NCBI GenBank assembly: GCA_021154285.1
Contig: JAJKIV010000333.1
Coordinates: 1-44,338, forward strand
Direction: 5' to 3'
From: Gemmatimonas sp.
Lineage (GTDB): Bacteria; Gemmatimonadota; Gemmatimonadetes; Gemmatimonadales; Gemmatimonadaceae
DNA length: 44,338 nucleotides
Shown here: in pieces, positions 1 through 8,372 of the stretch
How the letters are laid out: each line of letters starts with the position of its first letter
How positions within the stretch are numbered: the first letter of the stretch is position 1
Notes under the pieces: generated by a model
Database searches by the model: none
What the model saw: only the letters and a program-made list of their open reading frames with translations
What the model was told of the DNA's origin: nothing
Translations under genes and position numbers: made by a program

Positions 1-1379
1 CCAAACGGCCAGCGTGCGGTTCTCCACGACCAGACCAGAAACGTCACGCACCCCAGCGCCAGCACTCCCACGCCGAACAGGATCACCTCCAGCTGCGTGG
101 TCGCGAACACGAAGATCCATCCCGCGAGCGCCACGAGCGCCGGCACGGGGTAGAGCCACATGCGATACGGGCGCGGCAGATGCGGGGCGTGACGACGCAA
201 CAGGATCAGCCCGACTACCTGTCCCATGAACTGCACGAGGATCCGCGTGACGATCAGTGCGTCAATCACGGTGCCTAACGAAAAGAACCCCGCCACGATC
301 GAGAGCGCGCCGAGGACCAGGAGCGAGACGTAGGGGAAATCCTTCGTCGCGTGCAGCCGGCCGAAGGCGCGGAAGAAGTAGCCGCTCTGCGCCGCAGCGT
401 ACGGGATGCGCGAGTACCCGAGCAACAGCGCGAACACCGACCCGAACGCGGTCCACAGCACGAGCAGCGTGAAGATCGTCGCCACGCGGCTCCCGTAGAT
501 CCGCTGCATGAACACCGACACGATGAAGTTCGACTCGGGGTGCGACGACGCCGGGACGAACTCGCGCCACGGGATCACGCCGATGATGGACAGGTTGATC
601 CCGATGTAGATGACCGCGACGGCGGCGGTGCTGATGAGGATCGATCGCGGGATCACGCGCCCCGGGTCCCGCACCTCGTCGCCGATGTAGCAGACGTCAT
701 AGTACCCGAGGTAGTCGTAGATCCCGACGCGCGCCGCGGCCCCGAGGCCGAGGAAGAAGCCTAACGAGAAATTGAACGCGCCCGGGGGAACGTCGAATGC
801 GACGCGCGCGTCGAAGTGCCCGGCGCCCGTCACGATGACCGCGATAACGGTGACGAGCGTGCCCACCCACAGCGACACCGTGATCCGCGCGATCGAATGA
901 ATGCGGCGATACAACAGGGCGACGTTGATCACGCCAAGCGCGGTGATCAGCACGATCGTCCCGCTGCGTGTGAGCCCGCTCCACAGATAGCCGGCGTACT
1001 GCGCGAACCCGATGTAGCCCGACGCGATCTCCAGCGGCCCGCTCAACACGAACTGCCAGACGAACAGAAATCCCATCAGGCGTCCGAACCGTGCCGGCCC
1101 AAACGCCGCGCGCAGGTAGTTGAACGATCCGCCGGAACCCGGCATCGCCGCGCCCAGCTCACTCCAGACCATGCCATCGCAGATCACGATGACGAGCGCG
1201 ACGACCCATCCCAGCAGCGCCTGCGGGCCACCCATCGCCGACATGAGCAGCGGAATCGTGATGAACGGTCCCGCGCCCATCATGTTGGTCATGTTGAGCG
1301 CCGTCGCGCTCAGGAGACCGAAGCGCCGGACCAGGCGATGCGGTTCGGGCGGCGTTTCGAAGTCGCCCGTCCTTCCCGT
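1..1379 (-). CDS. APC-family amino acid permease, partial (3' end cut by the window)
   Basis: Inner-membrane transporter of the amino acid-polyamine-organocation superfamily; the substrate cannot be told. About 459 residues are present and the frame is still open at the window edge, so the C-terminus is missing. The first membrane segment reads LLSATALNMTNMMGAGPFIT, with the glycine-rich break typical of TM1. A SELGAAMPGSGGSFNYL loop follows, then a series of hydrophobic segments. No ATG, GTG or TTG lies in frame between an upstream stop inside the preceding hydrolase gene and TM1. The start given is an ACG at 1377-1379, placed 8 bases after a GGAGG. CTG or an undetected sequence error are the alternatives. 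It lies 28 bases downstream of the SGNH hydrolase on the same strand and is probably co-transcribed with it. Two CGTTAGG words encode Ser-Leu-Gly here through TTA codons. Confidence 0.8.
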
Positions 1380-1407
1380 CGGCGGAACCTCCGTTCGAGT
1401 CGACGTG

Positions 1408-2145
1408 TTAGCGCCGCCCCTTTCGGCGCAGTGCTTCGGCGATGGCCTTCTCAGCGAGGGGCGCCATGATCCGGTAGCCGGCTTCGTTAGGGTGGACGCC
1501 GTCGCTCGCGAGGTCCGATTTCATCCCCTGCCGCTCGTCAGCCATGGCCGAGTGATAGTCGAGGTACACCGCGTGGTGTGCTGCCGCGTACTGCTTCATC
1601 CACGCGTTGAGCGCCACGATCTTCGGCGCGGGTGTGAGACCGGGGCGCCACGGGTAGTCGAACACGGGCAGCACGGAGCTCAGCACGACGGCGATTCCGT
1701 TCGCCTGCGCGAGCTCCGCCATCGACGCGAGGTTGTCCTCGATCATCTCGATCGTGGATGGCCCTGTGTTTCCAGCGATGTCATTCGTTCCGGCGAGAAT
1801 GACGACGACGGCCGGCTTGAGCGCGATCACGTCCTGCCGGAAGCGCACGAGCATCTGCGGCGTCGTCTGTCCGCTGATGCCGCGGTCGATGTACGGCTTT
1901 CCGGCGAACATGGTCGGGAAGTATTTCGCCCACCCCTCGGTGATCGAGTTGCCCATGAACACGACGCGGTTTTCGCCTGGCGTCGGCGGACTCAGCGCCG
2001 CGTTCTCGGCCCGGTACCTTTGGAGGTACGGCCAATCGGTCTTGAGACGCTCGTCGGCGGCCTGCGCGCTCGCGTGTTCGGGCGGCAAGGCCATCAGGGC
2101 GATGATCCCCGCGTAAAGCAGTGCAGCTGGGCGCAAGGCGTGCAT
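1408..2145 (-). CDS. Secreted SGNH/GDSL-type esterase or lipase
   Basis: Serine hydrolase of the SGNH fold, 245 residues, expected to cleave ester or acyl groups outside the cytoplasm. Residues 1-27 form a signal peptide ending ASA before Gln28. All four SGNH blocks are visible: GNSIT with nucleophile Ser67, Gly92 in GISGQTT, Asn121 in GTND, and Asp215/His218 in SDGVHPN. The start is the ATG preceded by GAGGG at 6 bases. A longer in-frame extension upstream has no signal-peptide logic and would overlap the divergent exonuclease gene. Only 45 bases separate it from that gene. Its natural substrate is not evident; the APC permease downstream does not identify one. Confidence 0.88.
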   Translation of the reverse strand: MHALRPAALLYAGIIALMALPPEHASAQAADERLKTDWPYLQRYRAENAALSPPTPGENRVVFMGNSITEGWAKYFPTMFAGKPYIDRGISGQTTPQMLVRFRQDVIALKPAVVVILAGTNDIAGNTGPSTIEMIEDNLASMAELAQANGIAVVLSSVLPVFDYPWRPGLTPAPKIVALNAWMKQYAAAHHAVYLDYHSAMADERQGMKSDLASDGVHPNEAGYRIMAPLAEKAIAEALRRKGRR

Positions 2146-2190
2146 GCGGTACCCTCGATGAGGAACGGACAAGAGAATGGAGGGCGCGAG
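2146..2190. promoter_or_regulatory. Short divergent intergenic region, SGNH hydrolase / xth
   Basis: Forty-five bases must hold the promoters and ribosome sites of two divergent genes. Ribosome-binding sequences are visible for both: GGAGGG before the xth GTG, and GAGGG (read on minus) before the hydrolase ATG. I see no convincing -35/-10 pair in so short a space, so promoters probably lie partly inside the opposing coding regions. The mirror copy is at 42149-42193. Confidence 0.45.
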
Positions 2191-2958
2191 GTGAAAATCG
2201 CAACCTGGAACGTCAACGGCGTTCGCGCTCGCCAGGCGCAGCTCCAGGAATTCATAGGTCAGGAACAGCCCGACGTCCTGTGCCTGCAGGAGATCAAGGC
2301 GTCCGTCGATCAGCTGCCCGTGTGGCTCTGCGAGATCGAGGGCTACTGGTGCTACTGGCACGGCACGAAGGGATATTCGGGGGTCGCGCTGCACGTGCGG
2401 AAAGAGGCGATTCCCGATCGCCCGCAGTTTCACCATCCCGCGTTCGATTACGAGAGCCGGATCGTGGTGGCGCGCCTGCCGAGCCTAACGGTCGCGTCGA
2501 TCTACGTACCGAACGGTGGAAAGGATTTCGACGCGAAGATGCGATTCCTGGAGTCGCTCGACGCGTTCGCGGCGGAATTCGAGGCGGCCGGTGAGCCGCT
2601 CGTGCTGTGCGGCGACATGAACGTGGCGCTCACGGACATGGACGTGCACCCGAAGGAGCTGAAGCCCGGCATCATCGGGCAACGGCCCGACGAGCGCGCG
2701 CTCATGGAGCGTATCATCGGACATGGGCTCGTGGACGTGCATCGGCGCGTGGAGCCCGACAATCCCTGGCTCTTCACGTGGTGGGCGCCCTGGCGGAGCA
2801 TGCGACAGCGCAACATCGGCTGGCGCCTCGATCTGATCCTCGCGAGTCGGGCGATTGCCGACCGGACGGTGTCGTGCGTCGTGCAGCGCGAGGTCGGAAC
2901 GAGCGACCACGGTCCAGTGGTCGCCGTCTTCGACGGCACGACCGGCTCGACCGCCTAA
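2191..2958 (+). CDS. xth: Exodeoxyribonuclease III (AP endonuclease, XthA/ExoA family)
   Basis: Cytoplasmic Mg-dependent base-excision-repair enzyme that cuts 5' to abasic sites and removes 3' blocking groups. It is 255 residues, normal for the family. Visible active-site motifs are Asn7 in WNVNGVRAR, Glu34 in LQEIK, Tyr105 in YVPNG, Asp142/Asn144 in GDMN, Asp214 in WRLDLIL, and Asp239/His240 in TSDHGP. The start is the GTG at 2191, preceded by GGAGGG; the frame stays open far upstream but that part overlaps the divergent hydrolase and has no family similarity. The stop TAA sits in the word CCTAACG, and the convergent mmcQ-like gene uses the same CTAA for its TAG, so the two genes overlap by 4 bases. 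Confidence 0.95.
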   Translation: MKIATWNVNGVRARQAQLQEFIGQEQPDVLCLQEIKASVDQLPVWLCEIEGYWCYWHGTKGYSGVALHVRKEAIPDRPQFHHPAFDYESRIVVARLPSLTVASIYVPNGGKDFDAKMRFLESLDAFAAEFEAAGEPLVLCGDMNVALTDMDVHPKELKPGIIGQRPDERALMERIIGHGLVDVHRRVEPDNPWLFTWWAPWRSMRQRNIGWRLDLILASRAIADRTVSCVVQREVGTSDHGPVVAVFDGTTGSTA

Positions 2959-2960
2959 CG
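2954..2960. other. Shared stop site CCTAACG of xth and the MmcQ-like gene
   Basis: The heptamer gives TAA to the plus-strand xth gene (2956-2958) and TAG to the minus-strand MmcQ-like gene (2957-2955). The convergent genes overlap by exactly CTAA. The same arrangement recurs at 17930-17936. Mirror copy: 41379-41385. Confidence 0.9.
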
Positions 2961-3305
2961 CTTCTGGCACCGATACGCTTCCTCCAGCAGCACGCGGAGC
3001 TCCCTGGCGTTCACTTCGGCCAGCCGCACCAGCACCGCCGGAAACCCGTTGTAGTGCGGTTCGGTGAAGAACTTCTTCGGGTCGGCCGAGATCAGCGCTT
3101 CCTTCTGACCTTCGTTGGCGACGCGGACCGCGAGCACGGCGGGGTTGGCGACACGCGGCTTCTTCGGCTGGATGCGTTCCATCCACACCCACGCGAATCC
3201 TTTGAGCTTGTCCTTGTGGCGGACGGAGAAGGCGAACCGGTCATCGCCCTCCTCCGTCTCCGGGAAGGACATCGCAATACGCCGTACGTCGGCCTGACTA
3301 GCCAT
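2955..3305 (-). CDS. MmcQ/YjbR-family protein
   Basis: A 116-residue protein of the small YjbR/MmcQ fold, with a helical N-terminus (VRRIAMSFPETEEG), central FAWVWMER and late FFTEPHYNGFPAVLVRL. These match the usual family pattern of a short alpha/beta domain often annotated as DNA-binding. Its cellular role is not established, so no reaction is claimed. It is probably co-transcribed with the TPR-like gene 29 bases upstream on the same strand. No strong ribosome site precedes the ATG. Its stop TAG lies in CGTTAGG and overlaps the xth stop by 4 bases. Confidence 0.8.
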   Translation of the reverse strand: MASQADVRRIAMSFPETEEGDDRFAFSVRHKDKLKGFAWVWMERIQPKKPRVANPAVLAVRVANEGQKEALISADPKKFFTEPHYNGFPAVLVRLAEVNARELRVLLEEAYRCQKR

Positions 3306-3334
3306 CGTCGTGCGCCGGCAAGTGGGCTCGTACG

Positions 3335-3760
3335 TTAGGTGACGTTTTCGAGTCTCGCCTGCAGACGATTGATACCGAACGCCAGAAAATCTCGGTAGCC
3401 GTCGGCTCGCAAGCCTTCGAGATGCTCTTTCGCCCGCGCGATGATCGCTCGCGCCTCATCGAGGCGCCCAAGGGCCGCGAGCGAGCTCGCGAGATTCAGA
3501 TAGAGCGACGGGAAGATCTCGGTCGTCCGCCCGTCCGCAACGCGCTCGGCGTGCGTGACGGCCAGTGAGTTCCAGCGAAGCGTCTCGTGAGGCGTCGACT
3601 GATGCCGCGCGAGGTAATGCGCGGCGATCGCGGCGTCGTAGTCGTTTCGGCGCGCGTCCCACGCTTGCTGGAACAGGCGGCGCGCTTCTTCGGGCTCGCC
3701 CTCGCGTTCCATCCCCGCTGCACAGAGAAGCACTACCGGGTTATTCGGGTCGATGGGCAT
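3335..3760 (-). CDS. Small TPR-like helical-repeat protein
   Basis: A 141-residue soluble protein without signal peptide or membrane segment. Two stretches look like tetratricopeptide helices: EGEPEEARRLFQQAWDAR near residue 20 and LASSLAALGRLDEARAII near residue 95. TPR folds bind other proteins, but no partner or reaction can be inferred. The N-terminus MPIDPNNPVVLLCAAGM is distinctive. Its stop TAA lies in CCTAACG (3333-3339), the third gene in 1 kb to end in that word. It heads a probable two-gene unit with the MmcQ-like gene and is divergent from the short CoA-transferase. Confidence 0.65.
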   Translation of the reverse strand: MPIDPNNPVVLLCAAGMEREGEPEEARRLFQQAWDARRNDYDAAIAAHYLARHQSTPHETLRWNSLAVTHAERVADGRTTEIFPSLYLNLASSLAALGRLDEARAIIARAKEHLEGLRADGYRDFLAFGINRLQARLENVT

Positions 3761-3826
3761 GGCTGATCCGCGTTACTTTGTTATCCAAACACGCCTGCAA
3801 CGCCGCATCACGATCGGGAGATTTAC
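3761..3826. promoter_or_regulatory. Divergent intergenic region, TPR-like gene / short CoA-transferase
   Basis: Sixty-six bases between divergent starts. CGGGAG at 3815-3820 is the likely ribosome site of the TTG-started CoA-transferase-like gene. The rest is locally AT-richer than its surroundings (TTACTTTGTTATCC), as expected of a promoter, but no clear hexamer pair was found. Mirror copy: 40513-40578. Confidence 0.4.
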
Positions 3827-4636
3827 TTGCCTACGTTCCTGGACGGAATACGCGTCGTGACGACAGCGCAAAATGTGCCGGGACCACTCGCGGCGGCGCG
3901 GCTCCGCCAAGCCGGCGCGGCCGTTACGAAGATCGAGCCGCCTTCGGGCGATCCGTTTCTCGATCTCTCGCCCGCGTGGCACGCGGAGATGCACGTCGGG
4001 ATTCCGATCGAGCGACTGGACCTGAAGTCCGGGGACGGACAGGCTCGTCTCTCCGCGCTGCTCGCCGACGCGGACGTGCTCCTCACCAGCCAGCGTCCGT
4101 CAGCCCTGGCGCGCCTCAACCTCGACCCCGACAGCCTGCGTGCGCGATTCCCGCGGCTGCGCGTGCTTCGCATCGTGGGATCGCTGCGCGATCCCGAGCG
4201 GCCCGGGCACGACCTCACCTACCAGGCGGAAGCCGGCCTCCTCGGCGACGGGATGCCTCGCACGCTCGCGGCTGACGTGATGACGTCGGAGCGGGCGTTC
4301 TCCGGAATGCTTGCACTGTTGCGGCTCCCGAGTGGCTCCGAGATGGATATTGGGCTGGTTGAGAGCCTCGATCCAATGATGGCTCCGTTGCGCCACGCTC
4401 TCACGTTACCCGACGGACCGCTCGGTGGCGGTGCTCCGCGCTACGGTCTGTATAAGGCGAAGTCGGGACGAATCGCCGTGGCTGCGCTAGAGCCGCATTT
4501 CGAGCGCGAGTTGTACCGACATCTCGAGTTGCCGGTGAGCTCGGATCCGTCGGCGTGCTTTCTCGAACGCACGGCCGCGGATTGGGAACGCTGGGCGCGC
4601 GATCGGGGCCTGCCGATTGTCGAGGTGCGGGATTGA
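3827..4636 (+). CDS. Short CaiB/BaiF (class III) CoA-transferase-like protein
   Basis: A 269-residue relative of class III CoA-transferases, which pass CoA between carboxylic acids through an enzyme-bound acyl intermediate. Family features are LDGIRVVTTAQNVPGPLAAA at the start, AAVTKIEPPSGDP near residue 31, GHDLTYQAEAGLL at 127-139 and MDIGLVES at 173-180, where relatives have a VDxSLxD/E motif. It is about 120-150 residues shorter than typical members: the segment after KIEPPSGDP is compressed and the C-terminal domain is reduced. It may be a degenerate paralogue, a partner subunit or a member with altered chemistry. The start is TTG with CGGGAG 7-8 bases upstream. It converges on the six-gene operon, which holds a full-length relative. 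Confidence 0.75.
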   Translation: MPTFLDGIRVVTTAQNVPGPLAAARLRQAGAAVTKIEPPSGDPFLDLSPAWHAEMHVGIPIERLDLKSGDGQARLSALLADADVLLTSQRPSALARLNLDPDSLRARFPRLRVLRIVGSLRDPERPGHDLTYQAEAGLLGDGMPRTLAADVMTSERAFSGMLALLRLPSGSEMDIGLVESLDPMMAPLRHALTLPDGPLGGGAPRYGLYKAKSGRIAVAALEPHFERELYRHLELPVSSDPSACFLERTAADWERWARDRGLPIVEVRD

Positions 4637-4676
4637 TTAACCTTCGTGGTGAAATTTGCTGTCGTTGTCGCGATGC

Positions 4677-5693
4677 CTAACGATGATCGGCCGTCTCGGC
4701 GACAACCGCAGGAATCTCCGCTGCCTCGGCAGCGATCGCGTACGATTCGAGCCTCGCCGCGTGGTCATGGATCTGCGACGCGACCATCAGCTCGTCCGCG
4801 GCCGTCCGCGCAACGATGCCCGCCAGGCCCGCGCGAACCTGCTCGCGTGTGCCCACGACACTGAACGACAACATGTCGGCGAGCATCGCGCGCTCGAACG
4901 GCGCGAGCGACGCGTCGAAGCCCTCGGCGGGTGGCTTGAGCGGCCCCGGGCGCCCGCGACGGAGGTTGATGAACGCCTGCTGGAGTGACGTGAACAATCG
5001 CCGCGCCGCCGCCTCCGATTCGGCCGCGAAGACGTTCACGCCGAGCATCGTGTAGGGGCGTGCCAGTTGCTCCGACGGCTGAAAGCGCGAGCGATACAAG
5101 TCGAGCGCCTGCTCGAGCATCGTTGGCGCGAAGTGCGACGCGAACGCGAACGGCAGCCCGAACGCCGCCGCGAGCTGCGCGCCGAAGAGACTCGAGCCGA
5201 GGATCCAGATCGGCACGTCGAGTCCCGCGCCAGGGATCGCGCGAACGGCTTGCCCCGGCTCCGTGGCGCGGAAGTACGCCATGAGCTCGAGCACGTCCTG
5301 CGGAAAGGAATCCGCCGCCTCGGGAGCACGGCGCAGCGCCCGTGCCGTCACCTGATCGGAACCCGGCGCGCGGCCGAGTCCCAGATCGATCCGTCCGGGA
5401 AACAATGACGCGAGTGTTCCAAACTGCTCGGCGATTACGAGCGGCGAATGGTTAGGCAGCATGATGCCGCCAGCACCGACGCGGATCGTCGACGTGCCGC
5501 CCGCGACGTGCGCGATGAGCACGGACGTGGCCGCGCTCGCGACGCTTGGAATGTTGTGATGCTCGGCCATCCAGAACCGGCGGTAACCCAGCCGTTCGGC
5601 GTGCCGAGCGAGGTCGAGGCTATTGCGAAACGAAGTCGCGGCGTCGCCGCCTTCGACGATGGGGGCGAGATCGAGGACCGAAAGAGGAATCAC
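4677..5693 (-). CDS. Luciferase-like (LLM) flavin-dependent oxidoreductase
   Basis: A 338-residue bacterial-luciferase-like enzyme, a TIM-barrel oxidoreductase expected to use reduced FMN or F420. The N-terminal signature ([16 protein letters not shown], then [16 protein letters not shown] and [18 protein letters not shown]) matches the group 1 luciferase-family oxidoreductases (YhbW/MsnO8-like). [14 protein letters not shown] also fits. The start is GTG 21 bases after the MFS gene stop, making this the last gene of the operon. Its stop TAG lies in CGTTAGG (4676-4682). A PN pair near residue 80 (CCTAAC) falls in the same word. The substrate is unknown and there is no luxB-like partner. Confidence 0.88.
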   Translation of the reverse strand: MIPLSVLDLAPIVEGGDAATSFRNSLDLARHAERLGYRRFWMAEHHNIPSVASAATSVLIAHVAGGTSTIRVGAGGIMLPNHSPLVIAEQFGTLASLFPGRIDLGLGRAPGSDQVTARALRRAPEAADSFPQDVLELMAYFRATEPGQAVRAIPGAGLDVPIWILGSSLFGAQLAAAFGLPFAFASHFAPTMLEQALDLYRSRFQPSEQLARPYTMLGVNVFAAESEAAARRLFTSLQQAFINLRRGRPGPLKPPAEGFDASLAPFERAMLADMLSFSVVGTREQVRAGLAGIVARTAADELMVASQIHDHAARLESYAIAAEAAEIPAVVAETADHR

Positions 5694-5714
5694 GAGCGTG
5701 AAACGGCTGCATCA

Positions 5715-7001
5715 TCATGGCGTGCTCGGCGTGGTATCCGGACCGGTGTCGGCCTCGCCCGCGCCGCGCGGGACGAACAGGACTGCCACGAATGCTAAGC
5801 CCGTGTAGCACGCCATGACGATGAACATCGCGCGATAGCCATTCAGGATATCGAAGATGCGTCCGTTCATGGGGTCGCCAACGGCGCCGCCGAGTGCGTT
5901 GCAGAGCAGGAACAGCGACGCGAGAACGCCTCGACGCTCCCGTGGAACGGGCTCGACGAACAACGGGTACGCGTTCACCATCGGGAACGTCCAGCTCGCC
6001 GACGCGAGTGCGAGAAGTGGCACCGCTGCATTGATGCTCGTAACTCGGTCGAGCGCGGTCAGTGCCGCGGCCATGATGCCGAAACCCACGAGCATCGCGT
6101 TCCGTCGCCCGATGCGCACGCCGACGAACCCGGCGGGCAACGCGCCGATCACGCCGCCCAGGGCCCACGCGATGAATCCGATCGTCGCGTCTTCCGGGCG
6201 AACGCCGAATCGCTCCGTGGCATGCAGCGCGTACCACGTGGTGAACGTCTGAAACGTGAGCTGCAGCAAAAGCGACGCGAGAAACACGGGTCGCATGCCC
6301 GGGACGACACCGCGAATCGCCGACCATGCAGCGTCGGCGAGCGACCGAAACGTGACCTCGGCGGACAAGGAGTCCGACGTCCGCGGCTCACGCACCCCAA
6401 GCGCGAACGCGGCGGCGACCGCGAGCACCGTCCCGGCGGCGATGAGGTACGCCGGACGCATGCCGAGCATCCGACCGAGCATGAGGAACGCGATCGCGCC
6501 GACGCACATCTGGAAGGTGACGGAAGCCGTCGCCAGCGAGCGGTAGCGCGACGGGACCAGATCGACCATCAATGCCTGGAACGGCGATCGCTGGATGTTG
6601 ATCCCGGTGTGCAGCAGAATCAGGGCGCCGATGAGAACCGCGAGACCTAACGCGGCGGATGCGGGCAGAAGCGCCATGCCGAGCGACGACAACACGAACC
6701 CGCCGAGGACGAGCGGCAACCTGCCGCGTCCGCGAGCAGTCGCGCGGTCGGATACCGGGCCGGCCCATGGGACGAGCAGCAGCAACAGCACGTTGTCGAT
6801 CGCCATGACGGCGCCGATCGCCGTGCGGTGGTCGCCGAGCATGTCGCGCACGAGCGGCGGGACGAACGCGCTGATCAGCGGGCCGGTCACACCGGAGAAG
6901 AGACCACCGAGCCCGATCAGCGCGAGCGCGGCATATGGCGCTCGCGCGACTCTGCGAGCGCTGGCGAGCTCGGTGGTGGAGGACACGTCGAATGCGGTCA
7001 C
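5715..7001 (-). CDS. MFS transporter, SLC45/GPH-like
   Basis: A 428-residue polytopic inner-membrane carrier with about 12 hydrophobic segments. The loop [21 protein letters not shown] after TM2-3 and [15 protein letters not shown] around residue 160 resemble sugar:cation symporters of the SLC45/GPH type, so a sugar or sugar-acid cargo is the first guess. The start is a GTG 10 bases downstream of the GntP-type permease stop, indicating co-transcription and probable translational coupling. Two unrelated transporters in one operon suggest either import plus export or two related substrates. The C-terminal tail is short and Pro/Thr-rich. Confidence 0.85.
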   Translation of the reverse strand: MTAFDVSSTTELASARRVARAPYAALALIGLGGLFSGVTGPLISAFVPPLVRDMLGDHRTAIGAVMAIDNVLLLLLVPWAGPVSDRATARGRGRLPLVLGGFVLSSLGMALLPASAALGLAVLIGALILLHTGINIQRSPFQALMVDLVPSRYRSLATASVTFQMCVGAIAFLMLGRMLGMRPAYLIAAGTVLAVAAAFALGVREPRTSDSLSAEVTFRSLADAAWSAIRGVVPGMRPVFLASLLLQLTFQTFTTWYALHATERFGVRPEDATIGFIAWALGGVIGALPAGFVGVRIGRRNAMLVGFGIMAAALTALDRVTSINAAVPLLALASASWTFPMVNAYPLFVEPVPRERRGVLASLFLLCNALGGAVGDPMNGRIFDILNGYRAMFIVMACYTGLAFVAVLFVPRGAGEADTGPDTTPSTP

Positions 7002-7011
7002 TGCGCTCCCG

Positions 7012-8367
7012 TCAGATGATCTGGAGGGACCACAAAATGTAGATCACGGCCATGGAAACCACACCGTTGACGATCATCACTCCGCCGAACGAGATGAGCG
7101 CCGATCTGAGCGGCATCCGCGTCAGCGATGTGCAGACCCAGAAATAGCTCGAGTTCACGTACTTGGTAATGATCCCGCCGGCCGACGCAGCGAGCATCGT
7201 CGCCTCGGGGCTCAAGTGCAGCACCGGCATCATCGGCGCCACGATCGACGCCGACGTGATCACGCCGACGGTCGTGGACCCCGTGATCATGTTGCCCACC
7301 ACGCCTAACACGAAGGGCAGGAAGATGGCGGGGAGCCCGGTCGCCTCCATCGCCTTCGCGATTGCGTCCACCGCCGGGGTCTGTCGCAGGATCTGGCTCA
7401 GCGCGCCGCCGAGGCCGACGACCATGATGATCATTGCCGACGTGCGAAGGGCGTTCTCGATCCAGTCGCTGACACGCGCCTGCGCCTGATCGTGCTTGGT
7501 GTTCCGATATGCGATCAGGACACCGATGCTCAGGGCGACGACTGGCCACCCGAGGTACAACATCGCCCGGTTCACGATGTGTCCCTTGGGCAGCAGCATC
7601 GTCGCCGTGCTCTGTGCCGCGATCAACAGGAGTGGAACGAGGATCGGCGCGAACGCCCAGAACGTCGTCGGCAGCTCGGCTTCCCGCCCGCCCTCGACGA
7701 ACGACTGGCCGATGAATTCGGTGGACGGCGGCGATGCGAAACGTGGTCCTACGGCCAGCGCGTACAGCCACCCGAAGAAGCTCGCGATGATCGACACGAA
7801 GCAGCCCCACAGGATGACGCGTCCCATGTCGGCCTTGAGCAGTGCGACCGCCGCGAGCGGCCCGGGCGTCGGCGGCACCATGGCGTGTGTCAGCTGCATC
7901 GCTCCGATCAACCCGGTGCTCATCGTGGCCATGTTGACTTCACTGCGTATGGCGGCCGAGTGCACGAGTGGATTGAGGATGACGTAGCCGACGTCGGAGA
8001 AGATCGGGATGCCGATTACCCAGCCGCTCAAGGTGAGTGCGAGCGACATGCGCTTTTCACCGACCCAGCGGATGAGCGCAATCGTTATGCGCTCGACCGC
8101 CCCGGTGTGCTTGAGCCCTTCGGCCAGCACGATGCCCACCACAATTACGACGGCAACGCTTTTGATCGTGCTGCCGAACCCGGTTTCGAACGCGGTGATG
8201 AACACGGCGTGATCGACGCCGGGGACGAGCGCGAAGAGCAGGATGGGCACGAGCATCGCGATGAAGACGTGCCATCGGAACCTCGTGATCAGGAGGAACA
8301 GCAGGGCGACGACGGCGATCAGGCCGCCGAGGGCGATGAGCGTGCTGTCCGTGATCCTGGCGTCCAT
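7012..8367 (-). CDS. GntP-family organic-acid (gluconate-type) proton symporter
   Basis: A 451-residue inner-membrane permease with about 12-14 hydrophobic segments. Family hallmarks are GIPIFSDVGYVILNPL at 119-134, HAMVPPTPGPLAAV at 161-174, and a late ITGSTTVGVIT repeat element. Characterised GntP members import gluconate, 2-keto-3-deoxygluconate, glycerate or related hydroxy acids with protons; which of these applies is not visible. The start is the ATG 5 bases after the stop of the FAD/Fe-S dehydrogenase. A longer frame extending into that gene lacks family similarity. Placement directly after a 2-hydroxyacid dehydrogenase supports a hydroxy acid as cargo. Confidence 0.9.
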   Translation of the reverse strand: MDARITDSTLIALGGLIAVVALLFLLITRFRWHVFIAMLVPILLFALVPGVDHAVFITAFETGFGSTIKSVAVVIVVGIVLAEGLKHTGAVERITIALIRWVGEKRMSLALTLSGWVIGIPIFSDVGYVILNPLVHSAAIRSEVNMATMSTGLIGAMQLTHAMVPPTPGPLAAVALLKADMGRVILWGCFVSIIASFFGWLYALAVGPRFASPPSTEFIGQSFVEGGREAELPTTFWAFAPILVPLLLIAAQSTATMLLPKGHIVNRAMLYLGWPVVALSIGVLIAYRNTKHDQAQARVSDWIENALRTSAMIIMVVGLGGALSQILRQTPAVDAIAKAMEATGLPAIFLPFVLGVVGNMITGSTTVGVITSASIVAPMMPVLHLSPEATMLAASAGGIITKYVNSSYFWVCTSLTRMPLRSALISFGGVMIVNGVVSMAVIYILWSLQII

Positions 8368-8372
8368 TCGAA

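Noticed and set aside
1120-2190. Long in-frame extension upstream of xth that would give a 612-residue protein
   Set aside because: The extension is antisense to the SGNH hydrolase, lacks any exonuclease similarity, and a GTG with GGAGGG precedes the true N-terminus WNVNG.
4637-4676. Possible small gene or terminator between the convergent short CoA-transferase and LLM genes
   Set aside because: Only 40 bases, with no stem-loop of useful length and no open frame.
4677-5693. Calling the LLM gene a light-emitting luciferase
   Set aside because: Its signature is that of group 1 LLM oxidoreductases, there is no luxB or luxCDE, and the family is mostly non-luminescent.
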